From Siphonodentalium dalli (Eukaryota > Mollusca > Scaphopoda > Gadilida > Siphonodentaliidae), in NCBI GenBank assembly GCA_032622095.1, contig CP136061.1, forward strand, positions 212,936,373 to 213,000,372: a DNA stretch of 64,000 bases. The letters are read 5' to 3'. Positions 25,356 through 34,440 of the stretch are shown here, piece by piece. The notes under the pieces are model-generated. The model saw only the letters and a program-made list of their open reading frames with translations, was not told the DNA's origin and did no database searches. Within the stretch, counting starts at the first letter, position 1. Each line of letters begins with the position of its first letter. The translations under genes and the position numbers were made by a program.

Positions 25356-25463
25356 TATTACTGACAAGTGATATACAAAACGTACCAATGATCGGACCCC
25401 TCAGTTCATTAACAGGAGGTTGTGACGATCAGTTTTAACACGGTTTGATTGTTTTGCCAGCAT
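25356..25463 (+). repeat. 108-bp repeat, copy 2
   Basis: Second copy of the repeat at 21,280-21,387, in the same orientation, about 4.1 kb downstream and outside any other recognised element. The near identity implies recent duplication or mobility. Confidence 0.85.
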
Positions 25464-25953
25464 GGCGAAAAAAGATCACCCATTCTTCCGTTGCCCAAAC
25501 ATTGTAGATAATAAAGAGCAATCTCAATGATGAGTTTTTATGTTTATTGTCGACATGTTATCTACATAGCTACATTCGTCTTTGTAAATGTGTAACAGAT
25601 ACAGACAATGAAAGTGGAAAACATAAGGAATTTAGGGGTGTACCGTAGTGTATAATATAATAAGCAAAACTATTCAATTTTTAGAAGCGACCAGCTTTTA
25701 TAGCCTGCATAAGCATTATGTACACAAAGAAGCTGCACTTTATAACAAGAGGTTGCACCTCGGATGCTGGCATGCCACAGCGGTGGAATATTGAAACATA
25801 GTTGGATGGAACGTACATTTAAAATAAGCAATGGGGAATTACTCTAAAGGTAGGAACACGCGAATATAACCAACATTTCAATAAAAAGTATTGTGATGGT
25901 GAACATTCATACAAAATTTCATTGAAATCTTATTTATAACACGCCAACCAGCC
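25464..25953. other. No gene seen
   Basis: AT-rich sequence between the 108-bp repeat and the Polinton insertion site. Confidence 0.4.
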
Positions 25954-25959
25954 CTCGAC
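25954..25959. repeat. Polinton target-site duplication, left copy
   Basis: CTCGAC immediately precedes the element's first base and is repeated exactly at 38,350-38,355. A 6-bp duplication is the expected footprint of Polinton/Maverick integrases. Confidence 0.92.
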
Positions 25960-26705
25960 AGTAGTATTGGCGGCCACTCTGGCACACCCCCTCGCTGTCT
26001 GGGCCAGAGTGGCAGATCCAGGTTCTGGGACCTGGCACTCTGACCCACCCCACTCTGGACCAGAGTGACAGTTCCCAGAACCTGGGTCTGCCACTCTGGC
26101 CCATGGGCCAGAGTGGTAGACAGCGAGGGGTGGGCCAGAGTGACCGCCCCAGCAAATTTCTGGCCCATATGGCACTATGACCTGGCACTATGACCCCAGG
26201 CCAGAGTTGCCCCGAGCGAGGGGTGGGCCAGAGTGCCAGGTCCCAGAACCTGGGTCTGCCACTCTTGCCCAAGGGGTGGGCCAGAGTCGCCGCCCAGGTC
26301 CGGGCTCGTCGGTCCAGAGGTTGTGTTAGATTCCAAAGATTAAGGTTAGCGCTTCGAATGGGTTTTTGACAGACAAGAGCATAATTTACTAATGCTTCGA
26401 TTTTTTCTCGGATTCTAATGGCAGCGTGGTAAGCGAAGGGCGTTCCCCTTCACTGGACACACTGAACTAAGAATAATACCGAGCAAAAATCGAAGTATTA
26501 GTAAATTGTGTTACTTTAACAGTGCATTGTTTTAACAAAAGCGAAAGTCTTCGAATAGATTCGAAGACGCTAGCGTTGTAAAATGTACTCGTAGACGTTA
26601 CCTTTCAGTGAAATATGTTGAGATAATGGTAAAATGGTACATATAAAATTTTCCCGAGCCAAATCGGAGTTTTATTCGCAGAAATATGATGTTTTTTGAC
26701 AAAAA
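25960..26705 (+). repeat. Polinton left terminal inverted repeat
   Basis: The outer ~380 bp is unusually GC-rich and made of CCACTCTGGCCCA and CCAGGTTCTGGGACCTGG type units in both orientations. The inner part holds a hairpin unit (about 26,385-26,505; AATTTACTAATGCTTCGATT with its inverse) and GAAGTC/GACTTCG-type palindromes. Its reverse complement matches 37,556-38,349 with small indels, up to GAAATATGATG near 26,690. Confidence 0.88.
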
Positions 26706-26709
26706 AGAA

Positions 26710-26795
26710 ACATACTTGATTTAACGTTCGGGAAAATTATTGGAAAAACACAACGACGTCGTCCGCGACGTCCGCGCATCTCATATAATTGATCC
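26710..26795 (+). promoter_or_regulatory. Candidate promoter block, left copy of a direct repeat
   Basis: AACGTTCGGGAAAA, then AAAAACACAA.GACGTC and CGCG, appear here and in the same orientation at 36,728-36,800. Each lies about 90-140 bases before a small plus-strand ORF near an end of the Polinton. Being direct rather than inverted, the repeat is not explained by the TIRs. A promoter role is inferred from position only. Confidence 0.4.
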
Positions 26796-26859
26796 TCGAA
26801 TATTACATGCGTAAATTGTAACGCCATTAACGTCATTAACGTTAGCGTCATTTTGAAAC

Positions 26860-27009
26860 ATGGATCCAGTAACGGAATTTCTCAAGACTATCGATGTACA
26901 GTACGATCATGATTCTGCAACAATGCAAATGTCGACTCCATTGTGTGTGGGATATGTGACACCACGGGTAGAACAGCAACAGGTACCAACGGTGTATGGT
27001 GCGAGATAA
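26860..27009 (+). CDS. Small Polinton ORF, unknown (49 aa)
   Basis: ATG at 26,860 opens a 49-codon frame (MDPVTEFLKTIDVQYDHDSA...) ending in TAA at 27,007. It follows the candidate promoter block and overlaps the 3' part of the minus-strand zinc-knuckle ORF. No domain is recognised. The overlap means at most one of the two may be real over this stretch, or the minus-strand frame has simply read through past its natural end. Confidence 0.3.
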   Translation: MDPVTEFLKTIDVQYDHDSATMQMSTPLCVGYVTPRVEQQQVPTVYGAR

Positions 27010-27248
27010 TCGTTGTCTGATGTGTGCGTCCAAGTAGACTTCCCAGGAGTAGATTCACTCAGCATCAATGATGTTTGTTTCATCTGATCAATCTTTTTCG
27101 TACCGCCATCACATTGAAAAGCCCAATGTGAACTCGAATTGCATCTAAAACAGTTACCGTATGGTGGTATCCACTTTGTATTCTTTAAAACTTCTAATGC
27201 AATTTTTCGTAAATGTTGTATGTTGTTACTCTGCAACCGTGGATCCAT
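26907..27248 (-). CDS. Zinc-knuckle (CCHC) Polinton protein
   Basis: The minus-strand ATG at 27,248 starts a 113-codon frame. At about residues 33-46 it has CFRCNSSSHWAFQC, a perfect C-x2-C-x4-H-x4-C zinc knuckle, a motif that usually binds single-stranded nucleic acid. The first 30 residues (MDPRLQSNNIQHLRKIALEV) are predicted helical by appearance. It is divergently arranged with the polymerase N-terminus at 27,400 across a symmetric ~119-bp palindrome that probably holds both promoters. The region after residue ~75 overlaps a plus-strand ORF and may be non-functional. The role in the element is unknown; nucleic-acid binding is inferred from the knuckle. Confidence 0.55.
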   Translation of the reverse strand: MDPRLQSNNIQHLRKIALEVLKNTKWIPPYGNCFRCNSSSHWAFQCDGGTKKIDQMKQTSLMLSESTPGKSTWTHTSDNDYLAPYTVGTCCCSTRGVTYPTHNGVDICIVAES

Positions 27249-27279
27249 GGTGAGCGCTCGGTGCGTTATTCAGTCGTGA

Positions 27280-27398
27280 GTGAAATGACGACGTGACGAA
27301 AAAGCGCGTCGCTTTTATGCTCTGACACGGACGATGACTGCGCATGTCCGCGTCGGAGCATAAAAGCGACGCGATTTTTCATCACGTCGTCATTTCAC
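27280..27398. promoter_or_regulatory. Palindromic bidirectional promoter candidate
   Basis: The left arm GTGAAATGACGACGTGACGA... (27,280-27,332) is inverted at 27,346-27,398 with few mismatches. Each arm carries GAGCATAAAAG, a TATA-like box, pointing outward (27,356-27,366 on plus, 27,311-27,321 on minus). The plus box is 34 bases before the ATG at 27,400; the minus box is about 60 bases before the ATG at 27,248. The arrangement gives both divergent genes the same promoter sequence. The function is inferred from this geometry. Confidence 0.6.
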
Positions 27399-27399
27399 G

Positions 27400-28053
27400 A
27401 TGAAGCGCCTTGTGCCATATTCAAATAGCGAAAGCGAACGAGATGATAGAAAGAGAGTGCGACTGGATGATGATTGTAAATATTATACTATAAAAAATCT
27501 AACCGATAAATACTCGAGGAAATTTAAAACAACATCAAAGAAATACAACGTCAGATTTCAAGAATTTCATCAGCCATTTCAAACTGTTAACAGAATTTTC
27601 AAAGATCTGGTGAACAGTTTGAAAGATGAGTGTGACGCAGGCCCAAAAGATCAAATGAGAATTTCCATCTTTCATCCAGGGCTAGATCTGGGGATTCGCG
27701 TCCCGTTCACTGAAGCAAAAGACCTGACGGGTGAATTATTGCTTGACAACATAGAAAAAGTTGCACAATCGAAAAAAAAAATCAAAATTCATGACGGACA
27801 AATGACATTTGATATCACTGTCACGTACATGCCTGCATGGACCGCAAGACATACCTTACATTATGGAGCATTCGGTGAAAAAAATCAAATGAAAACAGTA
27901 AAGAAAAGTATTCTTCTGATTCAGAACGCAGAAGATAACATGTGTTTTGCGAGGACTGTCGTTGTTGGTATGTGTAATGCTGACAAAAAAGATACCGCTG
28001 AATGGAAGCAACAATGGAAACGTTTTTGTTTGCTCTTCACTAATTATTTCTAG
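27400..28053 (+). pseudogene. Polinton DNA polymerase B, N-terminal part
   Basis: 217 codons, starting at ATG 27,400. It opens with a basic/acidic tail (MKRLVPYSNSESERDDRKRV) and later contains SILLIQNAEDNMCFARTVVV, a block that animal Polinton polymerases carry in their N-terminal extension ahead of the exonuclease domain. The rest of the polymerase lies on the opposite strand at 28,025-30,352 and meets this fragment tail to tail. After about residue 205 the similarity stops and the last ten codons read into antisense polymerase sequence, so the true C-terminal continuation is lost. The junction holds the 8-bp palindrome AAACGTTT (about 28,018-28,025). I interpret the pair as one gene split by an internal inversion plus loss of sequence. 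Confidence 0.72.
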
Positions 28054-30352
28054 GTTCTTTGTGCGTTTAATTCTGCATGGATAGTTTATGACACATTGAA
28101 AGTTTGACCGGTCGTTAACACATTCAACAATTAAATGAAAATTTACTTGCTGTTTAGTTTTATAATCCAGAGTGATACCCTTGACCGTACATACATATTT
28201 TATGAGACCATCTTTCACGTACTGATATCCATAATTTGTTGGTCCCAACCCTACAAATTTTATGATTTTAGCATCCGGATGTTAATCAGTCCATTTACCA
28301 AGGTAGCTGTCTTCGGTTTTGATATTTTCTTTTTCTGGATCGAAAATATACATGCAGCTATCGGTGTCGAAATACAACACCCTATCTTGGAGTTTTTCAA
28401 AAACTTTATACAACTCCAAGCGTGCATATGCTGTGACAAATGATGCAACAACTACATTGGCAGATGGATGTGGTTCTATAACATCGGTTTTATTTTCATA
28501 GCTGAATAATATGAATTTGTCATGTTCAAACATTTCAACTGCTTTGACGGTGATATTTTTATCAGTTAGTAGTTCAAAATATCTGGATTGTTCTGAGATA
28601 TATTCAGTTTTAGTAAGAATATTATTTTGTGCATTTTTTCCCCATATCCAATTTATCATTAATTTTGCGCACTGGTGGAGTCCTGGGTTTTTCTCGATTT
28701 TTTTCTTTTTCAAGTTTTATACCTTCAAACTCATAATAATCTTTAATGTATTTATCTTTATTTTCTTCACTTTTAACAGAATTTTGATATCCATTTGATT
28801 CTTTTTTAATTTTTAGGTATTTATCAATGTAATCCCTGTATACTTTGTCAGACCACTCAGTCCAATACCAAACTTGATACACTTCCAGAATTTGGTAACC
28901 CAATTCTATTGCTTTGAATAATTCTACATGCGTCCAAACTCCAACTAAAGCACGCTGTTCAGTTTTATGACTACACTGTCCACTTTCATTTTCTGCACAA
29001 GTTTTACACAATGTATATATCATTTTGTTATTACAGTGGATTGGTAACACTGGAATGTACAATTTATTTGGAGGTAATACTTTGCATTTAATGAGTCCTT
29101 TGTAAGATTTGATGTCTCCTATTTCTTCCTGACTTAGAATTGTAGGATGGCCAAGAGGGTACTCCCTATATTTATTCACACTAGGATGCAAACTGCATAT
29201 ATCAATATATTTTATTTCCTGTTTAGATTTTCGTTCTATTTCATAATATAATTAGTCCTGCCACCAAATAATGCTTCCCTTGGTTTAATTGGGTCTTGAT
29301 GCAAATAGAATTGATCCATCGTTTGTTTTAAATTTTTGTCTTCTTTACATTTATTGTGCAGGTCATGTTCCCAGATGCATATTAATTTGCATCCCAAGCT
29401 TTTGATTTCAGTTTCCGTTTTTATTGTTTTTTCATACAATTCGTGCATTGTTATATTACTGTATGGGTTTCGGCCGTTTCTATCTGGATAGCAAGTAGGA
29501 CAGCCATGAAAAAAGCACCCATACATTTCATACACTGTGTTTGATTCTGCATGATAACCATCAACAAAATGTGTGTCTATTTTAACTTCACCACAATGTA
29601 AAGCATGCTTTATGTTTATATTTTGTTTTGTAGCCATCGAATTGCTTTCATTGAACATTTACGCGCTTGTGGATATCCAGCGTCTGAAATTATATCTAGA
29701 GAATTCTCTGGTAATGAATGTTTTCTCCATGCAAGGTTACAGGTTTGAACTAATGTTATTGCTTCCCAGAATGGATATATTTGATCAGTTTCCATTACAC
29801 ATAGTCTGAATTTGCCACATCCACGTCTTAAAATGTCTACATCTGATTTACAATACTTTTGAATTTCTTTTTGGAAATCAAAAATACCTCACACATAGCT
29901 TCGTACTATTTCAGAAATGAATCCCTATTTTCCTCAGACATTGTTTCAGGTTTATAGTATTTTTTGTCTAGATATGGTCCTACGTAATTCTGAAAGTTCT
30001 GTGTATTTGCACAATGTGGAAAATAACCTTTAGCCATTTCCTCAAGTTGGAATGTTTTCGGAAATTTAGATAATGCCATTGGGATGAAACTCAACGAATC
30101 GATTACTCTAACACCATTCCATTGTAAACTCAGTATTTTGTTACCATTCATAATAACATTAGGTTTTGAATTTCCATTGTTCACCAAGTAATGTAAGAGG
30201 AACTGATTGTGAGCAATACATGTTGTGCCTTTGTGGTCGTTGGTGTAAAACAACCATTTACAAAAGCTTTCCAATACATTTTCACCTTTAAAAACATATT
30301 CTCTATTTGACAATACAGAATCACATAAAGAAGTAAAGGTAGCATACAACAC
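28025..30352 (-). pseudogene. Polinton protein-primed DNA polymerase B (exonuclease and polymerase domains), broken
   Basis: Reading the minus strand, recognisable family-B blocks appear in order: an exo II-like segment with IAHN (about 30,210), exo III YCKSDVD (29,836-29,857), the Polinton-specific VYEMYGCFFHGCPTCYPDR region (about 29,540), motif A DICSLHP (29,183-29,203), a degenerate motif B region KLMINWIWGK (about 28,670), motif C YFDTDS (28,357-28,374) and a C-terminal GPTNYGYQY stretch (about 28,245). Breaks: the exo I block is missing upstream of 30,352; frame changes at about 29,905, 29,660, 29,235 and 28,690; an in-frame TAA at 28,282-28,284; and an abrupt end near 28,025 against the oppositely oriented N-terminal fragment. 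Catalytic aspartates of motifs A and C survive. Known role: replication of the element from a protein primer. This copy is non-functional. Confidence 0.93.
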
Positions 30353-30360
30353 AATTCCTT

Positions 30361-30925
30361 ATGGATGGAATTGATGTGTTACCAGCAGAGATGCTTTTGA
30401 TAATTTATAATAACTTGATCGAAATGTCAACAATGGATCAAGAAATCAAACGAGAACTTAAACAAACTTGGTTTTTGAGGGAAAGTAAGATTATACTGCA
30501 GACATTGCTGAACGGACATTGCTCTGAGGGGCAGAGCCGATTGAGATGTTTGATTGAGAGATCAGAATTTGAAACTGATTTCTTAATGGATATATTGGAT
30601 CAACTGTTTTCAGATTATTGGATATTTCATGGTGTTCCTAAAAACAAAAATTCGTTGAAAATAACTTTGCTCGCTTTGCTGAATATCAAGACAGGATTCT
30701 CAATGAAAAAACTTTGAAATTCGAAGAGGTGACAAGAATTTGATACATTATTCTCCGAGAACCATGTGCAATTTTCACTGCTGAAAAGTTATTTGAAAAA
30801 CAAGTGTCTTTGGATTATATTGTAAAAACCACTAGACCTATTTCAGACTTAGATAATGAACTCATTTGGACATTTGGAATAATCTGGAGTTATGGAGACT
30901 CTTCATTAAAAAATTCAAAAGGTTG
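30361..30925 (+). pseudogene. Polinton gene of unknown function, possible F-box-like N-terminus
   Basis: ATG 30,361 opens a 118-codon frame whose first residues, VLPAEMLLIIYNNL, recall the start of an F-box (Leu-Pro then amphipathic helix), followed by a Trp/Arg-containing helix-like region. The reading continues after a frameshift near 30,660 as FAEYQDRILNEKTLKFEEVT, has an in-frame stop near 30,740, then goes on with ILREPCAIFTAEKLFEKQVS to about 30,925. The original protein was probably near 180 residues. It lies directly upstream of, and on the same strand as, the packaging ATPase. The F-box idea is weak; no other family is recognised. Confidence 0.5.
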
Positions 30926-30973
30926 ATTCCGAACAATCCTAATCAGTCTTACATGATCTGTCTCAGTGTAAAG

Positions 30974-31623
30974 ATGGACGAATCATTGTTGTTCAAACAT
31001 CCCTGTAACATTTTCATATCGGGACCAAGTGGTTGTGGTAAAACAGAATTTGTTAAGAAATTAATCGAATATAAAGATGACTTGTTCAAACCTGTTCCAA
31101 ACAAAGTCGTTTGGTGTTACAAAGAATGGCAAAATACCTATAGTCAGATGCAAGAATTTCACAATATTAAATTTATAAATGGAATACCGGATGATGACAA
31201 TGAACTTGTCGATGACACAGACTTACCGCACGTCATCGTTTTTGATGACATGTTAGGTGATAAAGATGAATAAAAAATTATGTTGTGGTTTACAAGAAAA
31301 GGACATCACAGAAATGCATCTGTTATTTACATACCCAAAACATGTTTCAGAAATCTATTGCGAGTAGAACTGTGAGTTTGAATACACATTACATGGTACT
31401 ATTTCAAAGTGTGTGTGATAAAGGTCAAATAAAAATTCTTGCCTCTCAAATGCAAATACCTCATTTAATGCAAGCATATGATGATGCAACTTCAACCGAT
31501 CATGGTTATTTACTACTCGATTTTCACCCAAAAACGGATAAATCGTTGAGACTTAGAACTGATATTTTCCATCGCTGGCTCACAAATGACGATCGAGGTG
31601 CGGTAATATATTCATCGGTATAA
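30974..31623 (+). pseudogene. Polinton packaging ATPase (FtsK/HerA, A32-like), broken
   Basis: The Walker A loop GPSGCGKTEFVKK lies at about 31,022-31,060 and Walker B HVIVFDDML at about 31,228-31,255. After a TAA at 31,271-31,273 and a frameshift near 31,330, the downstream part (QNMFQKSIASRTVSLNTHY, then ASQMQIPH and HGYLLLDFHPKT) carries the C-terminal region of the same family, ending at TAA 31,621. ATG 30,974 is chosen as start because the conserved domain begins close after it; the frame is open further upstream to 30,866, but that overlaps the previous gene. Known role in the family: ATP-driven DNA packaging into capsids. Two lesions make this copy inactive unless bypassed. Confidence 0.93.
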
Positions 31624-31684
31624 AGATAGTGTATCAACATAATATTTTCATTTCCAATCATGGAGTCGCATTAAGCAGTCTTGA

Positions 31685-31888
31685 GTGTATATCGCTCAAT
31701 TAATTCTTGATAATCGTTTAAAACTTCCAAAACAGACCAAAACATTTTTACAAAAACACAAAAAAGAGCTGAAGAAAATAGCAGACAGTAGAACCCATAT
31801 CAATTCTAAAAAGAAAATTCTTTTAAAAACTGTTGGAGGTGGATTTCTCGGTGGAGTTTTGATCAGAAGTCTTCTCAGACAGAAATAA
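31685..31888 (+). CDS. Small basic Polinton protein with hydrophobic GGG tail
   Basis: The ~67-codon frame is lysine-rich (QKHKKELKKIADSR) and ends in GGGFLGGVLIRSLL, a glycine-hydrophobic tail. Small proteins with this layout (basic helix then GGFL-type tail) are recurrent in animal Polintons, near the ATPase and integrase; their function is not known to me. The frame begins without an ATG (GTG-type codon), and the natural start at an upstream ATG (31,661) is separated by a stop, so the 5' end is probably damaged. A second protein of the same layout is encoded at 32,350-32,593. Confidence 0.55.
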   Translation: MYIAQLILDNRLKLPKQTKTFLQKHKKELKKIADSRTHINSKKKILLKTVGGGFLGGVLIRSLLRQK

Positions 31889-31949
31889 AACATAATTACA
31901 CAGATAGTTAGTCCAAATAGAGTAAATGCTACAAGAGTAAATTCTACAA

Positions 31950-32216
31950 TTGCACAGAGCTAGTCCAGTTAGAGTAAATTCTACAATTGCACAGCGAGCT
32001 ACTCCAGCTAGAGTAAATTCTACTGGATTAAATTCTACATTTGCTAAATTTCAACCACTCAACGATAATGGTCCGCAACCAATTCCATCAGTTCAAGAAG
32101 CAGAACATTACCCGTTGGTTCAACGATACTCAAAAATTATGAATCTATCAGAACCATCAAAATTAGCTTTGATGACATTTTATCGTAATTTTAATAAACG
32201 TAAAAGTACAAATTAA
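31950..32216 (+). CDS. Polinton ORF with short repeats, unknown
   Basis: An 88-codon frame. Its N-terminal third is built from repeats of R-V-N-S-T (nucleotide unit AGAGTAAATTCTAC, also present just upstream from 31,918). The C-terminal part (HYPLVQRYSKIMNLSEPSKL) is non-repetitive and looks like a folded helical segment. The sequence immediately downstream (to about 32,368) contains YGSFVMAMNQAPTHFRKKN in another frame and may be its continuation or a separate broken gene. No family is recognised. Confidence 0.4.
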   Translation: MHRASPVRVNSTIAQRATPARVNSTGLNSTFAKFQPLNDNGPQPIPSVQEAEHYPLVQRYSKIMNLSEPSKLALMTFYRNFNKRKSTN

Positions 32217-32368
32217 TTCAGTCATTTTACATTAAACTGTTGAAGAGTAAAGATGGCGAAAAAACTCCACTGATTAAAGAATATGGTAGTTTTGTAATGG
32301 CTATGAATCAGGCACCAACTCATTTTCGAAAAAAAAATATGATAAAACATGCCAAAGAAATTGATTGA
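32217..32368 (+). pseudogene. Fragment of an unidentified Polinton gene
   Basis: A plus-strand reading KSKDGEKTPLIKEYGSFVMA continues to APTHFRKKN before TGA at about 32,366. It has no start of its own and may be the frame-shifted end of the preceding ORF. It overlaps the start of the next gene by a few codons. Confidence 0.35.
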
Positions 32369-32593
32369 TCGTATGTCAGAATACTGTAAAAATATTTTAA
32401 AAGGCGTGTAAAACTAACAGAAGCTCAGAAGCGCAAACTTCGTCCGATGTGTAGACACCTCACAGAACTTGCAAGCAAATCAACATCTTTGAAACGAAAA
32501 AAAAAAAATTTGAACCAAAAAGGAGGATTTTTACCACTTCTTATGCTAGCACCATTGCTTGGTAAAGCAGTCGCTGGAATACTTCGCGGTTGA
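32350..32593 (+). pseudogene. Second small basic Polinton protein with GGF tail
   Basis: ATG 32,350 starts MPKKLIDRMSEYCKNILKG. After a frameshift near 32,404 the reading goes on with AQKRKLRPMCRHLTELASKS, then a lysine run, then GGFLPLLMLAPLLGKAVAGI, and stops at TGA 32,591. The basic-helix plus glycine/hydrophobic-tail layout repeats that of 31,685-31,888 and is typical of animal Polintons. Function unknown; capsid association or membrane interaction of the tail is speculation. Confidence 0.6.
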
Positions 32594-32595
32594 AC

Positions 32596-33308
32596 ATGAA
32601 GAAAATGGTCGCTGTTCCCTTCAAAATGTTGGATGACATTAAAAAATGGAGAATAAGTCTGACTAATCCGAAATTACCACCTAATCCTGAAATTACAAAT
32701 GTTTCAAAACTAAGCATAGAATATTTGTCAGAATCCGAGAAGGTTCAATTATATGGTACAACTTTGCACAAATTGAAAACTTCTCAAAAATCAGTTAGAG
32801 CTATTTCAACCCCGAAAATAGAACAACCACTTAATCATCATAGGGATGTGCTAGAAAGTATTCCACTAAAGATGAGAAAAAAGCTGAACTTTTACAACTG
32901 ATTTCAAAACATCCACAAATGAAGTTTGATGAAGATGGACAATTAACATATGGTGAAAAGGTTATTAGAGGATCAAATATTGTTGATCTCCTCAATGATA
33001 TTGTACGACAAAGAAAAGGTTTCGAACCAACAGGTTGGGAAACCTTTTCACAAGGATTGAGCGAACTTAATGTACCTCAAGATTGTGTAGGGAACAGAAA
33101 CCGTTAGCTTTGGATTAAAAAACATTTGAAAGATGGTTCAGATGATGATTTTGAAACTCCGGTACAAAGCATAAAACCACAACGATTTGATTCTCATCGA
33201 TTCACACCAGTGAAAGGTATAAAAGCAAGACATTCAAAAACTAAAATAGCAGATAGGTTGACACCAATGGGTATTAAAAACAGAAAAACACAATGCGATC
33301 CATACTAG
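32596..33308 (+). pseudogene. Conserved-type Polinton protein upstream of integrase, broken
   Basis: The first frame from ATG 32,596 (MKKMVAVPFKMLDDI...) runs to 32,901. It is interrupted by a frame change at an A-run near 32,880, after which LLQLISKHPQMKFDEDGQLT leads into the most recognisable part: GSNIVDLLNDIVRQRKGFEP followed by TGWETFSQGLSELNVPQD. A protein with this ending lies next to the integrase in many animal Polintons. An in-frame TAG at 33,105-33,107 is followed by a further open tail to 33,308. The last codons overlap the integrase remnant. Function unknown to me. Confidence 0.65.
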
Positions 33309-34169
33309 ATGAACAGTTATCTAACATTTTCTATAATCCAAAGAAAGTTGGAAGTTATGGCGGTGTAAAGAAGCTTTTTGATGTGTATGGTAGACGTTTA
33401 TTCAAAATTTGCGTGGGTACTGCCAATCCGCGATAAATCTGGACAAACTTTGATTGAATCATTCAGGAAAATTTTGAAATCTTCAAAACGTAAACCAAAA
33501 TCGTTTCAAGCTGATAAAGGTTCTGAATTCAAAAATGAATTTTTTTGGAAATTTCTGCGATCAGAAAGCATTCATTTTTTCACAACTGAGAATCCAGAGA
33601 CTAAAGCAAGTATTGTTGAGCGATTTCAAAGAACTTTAAAAACTCGTATGTGGAAGTATTTCACACACAATAAAACTTCAAGATATATTGATGTTTTACA
33701 ACCCCTAGTCGATTCTTACAATAATAGTTATCACCGTAGCATGAAATCGAAACCGTCGAAAGTTACTTTGAAAACTGAAGCTGAAATTTCCAAAAATCTA
33801 TATGGAACAGGAAATAAAAAAGGAAAATCTACACTGAAAGTGGGTGACTTGGTTCGTATCAACAAAACCAAAAGAACATTTGAAAAGGGTTATTTACCAA
33901 ACTGGACTCGTGAAATCTTCAAAGTTGATAAAAATTGTAAAACTAATCCGATCACATACAAAGTTTCTGATCTTGATGGTGAAGAGATTGGTGGATCATT
34001 CTACAAACATGAAATCCAACATATAAAAGGCAGTAAGGTGTATGAAATAGAATCAGTTATTGATAAAAGAACGAGAGTGGGTGGTAAAACAGTAAAAGAA
34101 ATTAAAGTTCATTGGCTTGGATAACCAAAAAAGTTTGACAGTTGGATCCCAGCTTCAAATTTAGTATAA
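33302..34169 (+). pseudogene. Polinton integrase with internal deletion
   Basis: The N-terminal scrap LDEQLSNIFYNPKKVGSYGG (33,305 on) is followed, after a frame change near 33,375, by the integrase core: VDVYSKFAWVLPIRDKSG, then QADKGSEFKNEFF (second catalytic Asp), then KASIVERFQRTLKTRMWKY (catalytic Glu). The HHCC zinc-binding domain and the first catalytic Asp, which should lie between the scrap and the core, are gone. The C-terminal SH3-like part (VGDLVRINKTKRTFEKGY) and a chromodomain-like tail (YEIESVIDKRTR) are kept; a TAA at 34,122 cuts the chromodomain and the frame then continues open to TAA 34,167. Loss of a catalytic residue makes it inactive. Known role: integration with 6-bp duplication. 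Confidence 0.93.
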
Positions 34170-34182
34170 TACAGAATTTATC

Positions 34183-34440
34183 ATGTCGCAAAATCATTCA
34201 GATTCAATTAATCTCGATGAACCATCACAATTTCAGTTCTGTGGTGAAAAAGTTGCTAAGAACCAAGTCACCTACTTCACGCAGATAATTATTATTTATA
34301 TCATAATAATTACATCTATCGTACACATTAGTATCCAGAGTGCAAACAAAGAATTGTGGCTTATTCTTCTAAGTAGCTCACTAGGTTATATTCTACCAAC
34401 ACCTGGACTGAAATTATTGAAAAATACTGAGAAAAAATGA
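34183..34440 (+). CDS. Small two-TM Polinton membrane protein
   Basis: 85 codons from ATG 34,183 to TGA. Two hydrophobic segments are visible: FTQIIIIYIIIITSIVHISI (about residues 31-50) and LWLILLSSSLGYILPTPG (about 58-75). The SLGYILPTP ending is characteristic of a small membrane protein found beside the capsid genes of animal Polintons. It overlaps the next gene by the ATGA arrangement (34,437-34,440). This is one of the few frames with no lesion. A role in membranes or virion exit is speculation. Confidence 0.7.
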   Translation: MSQNHSDSINLDEPSQFQFCGEKVAKNQVTYFTQIIIIYIIIITSIVHISIQSANKELWLILLSSSLGYILPTPGLKLLKNTEKK

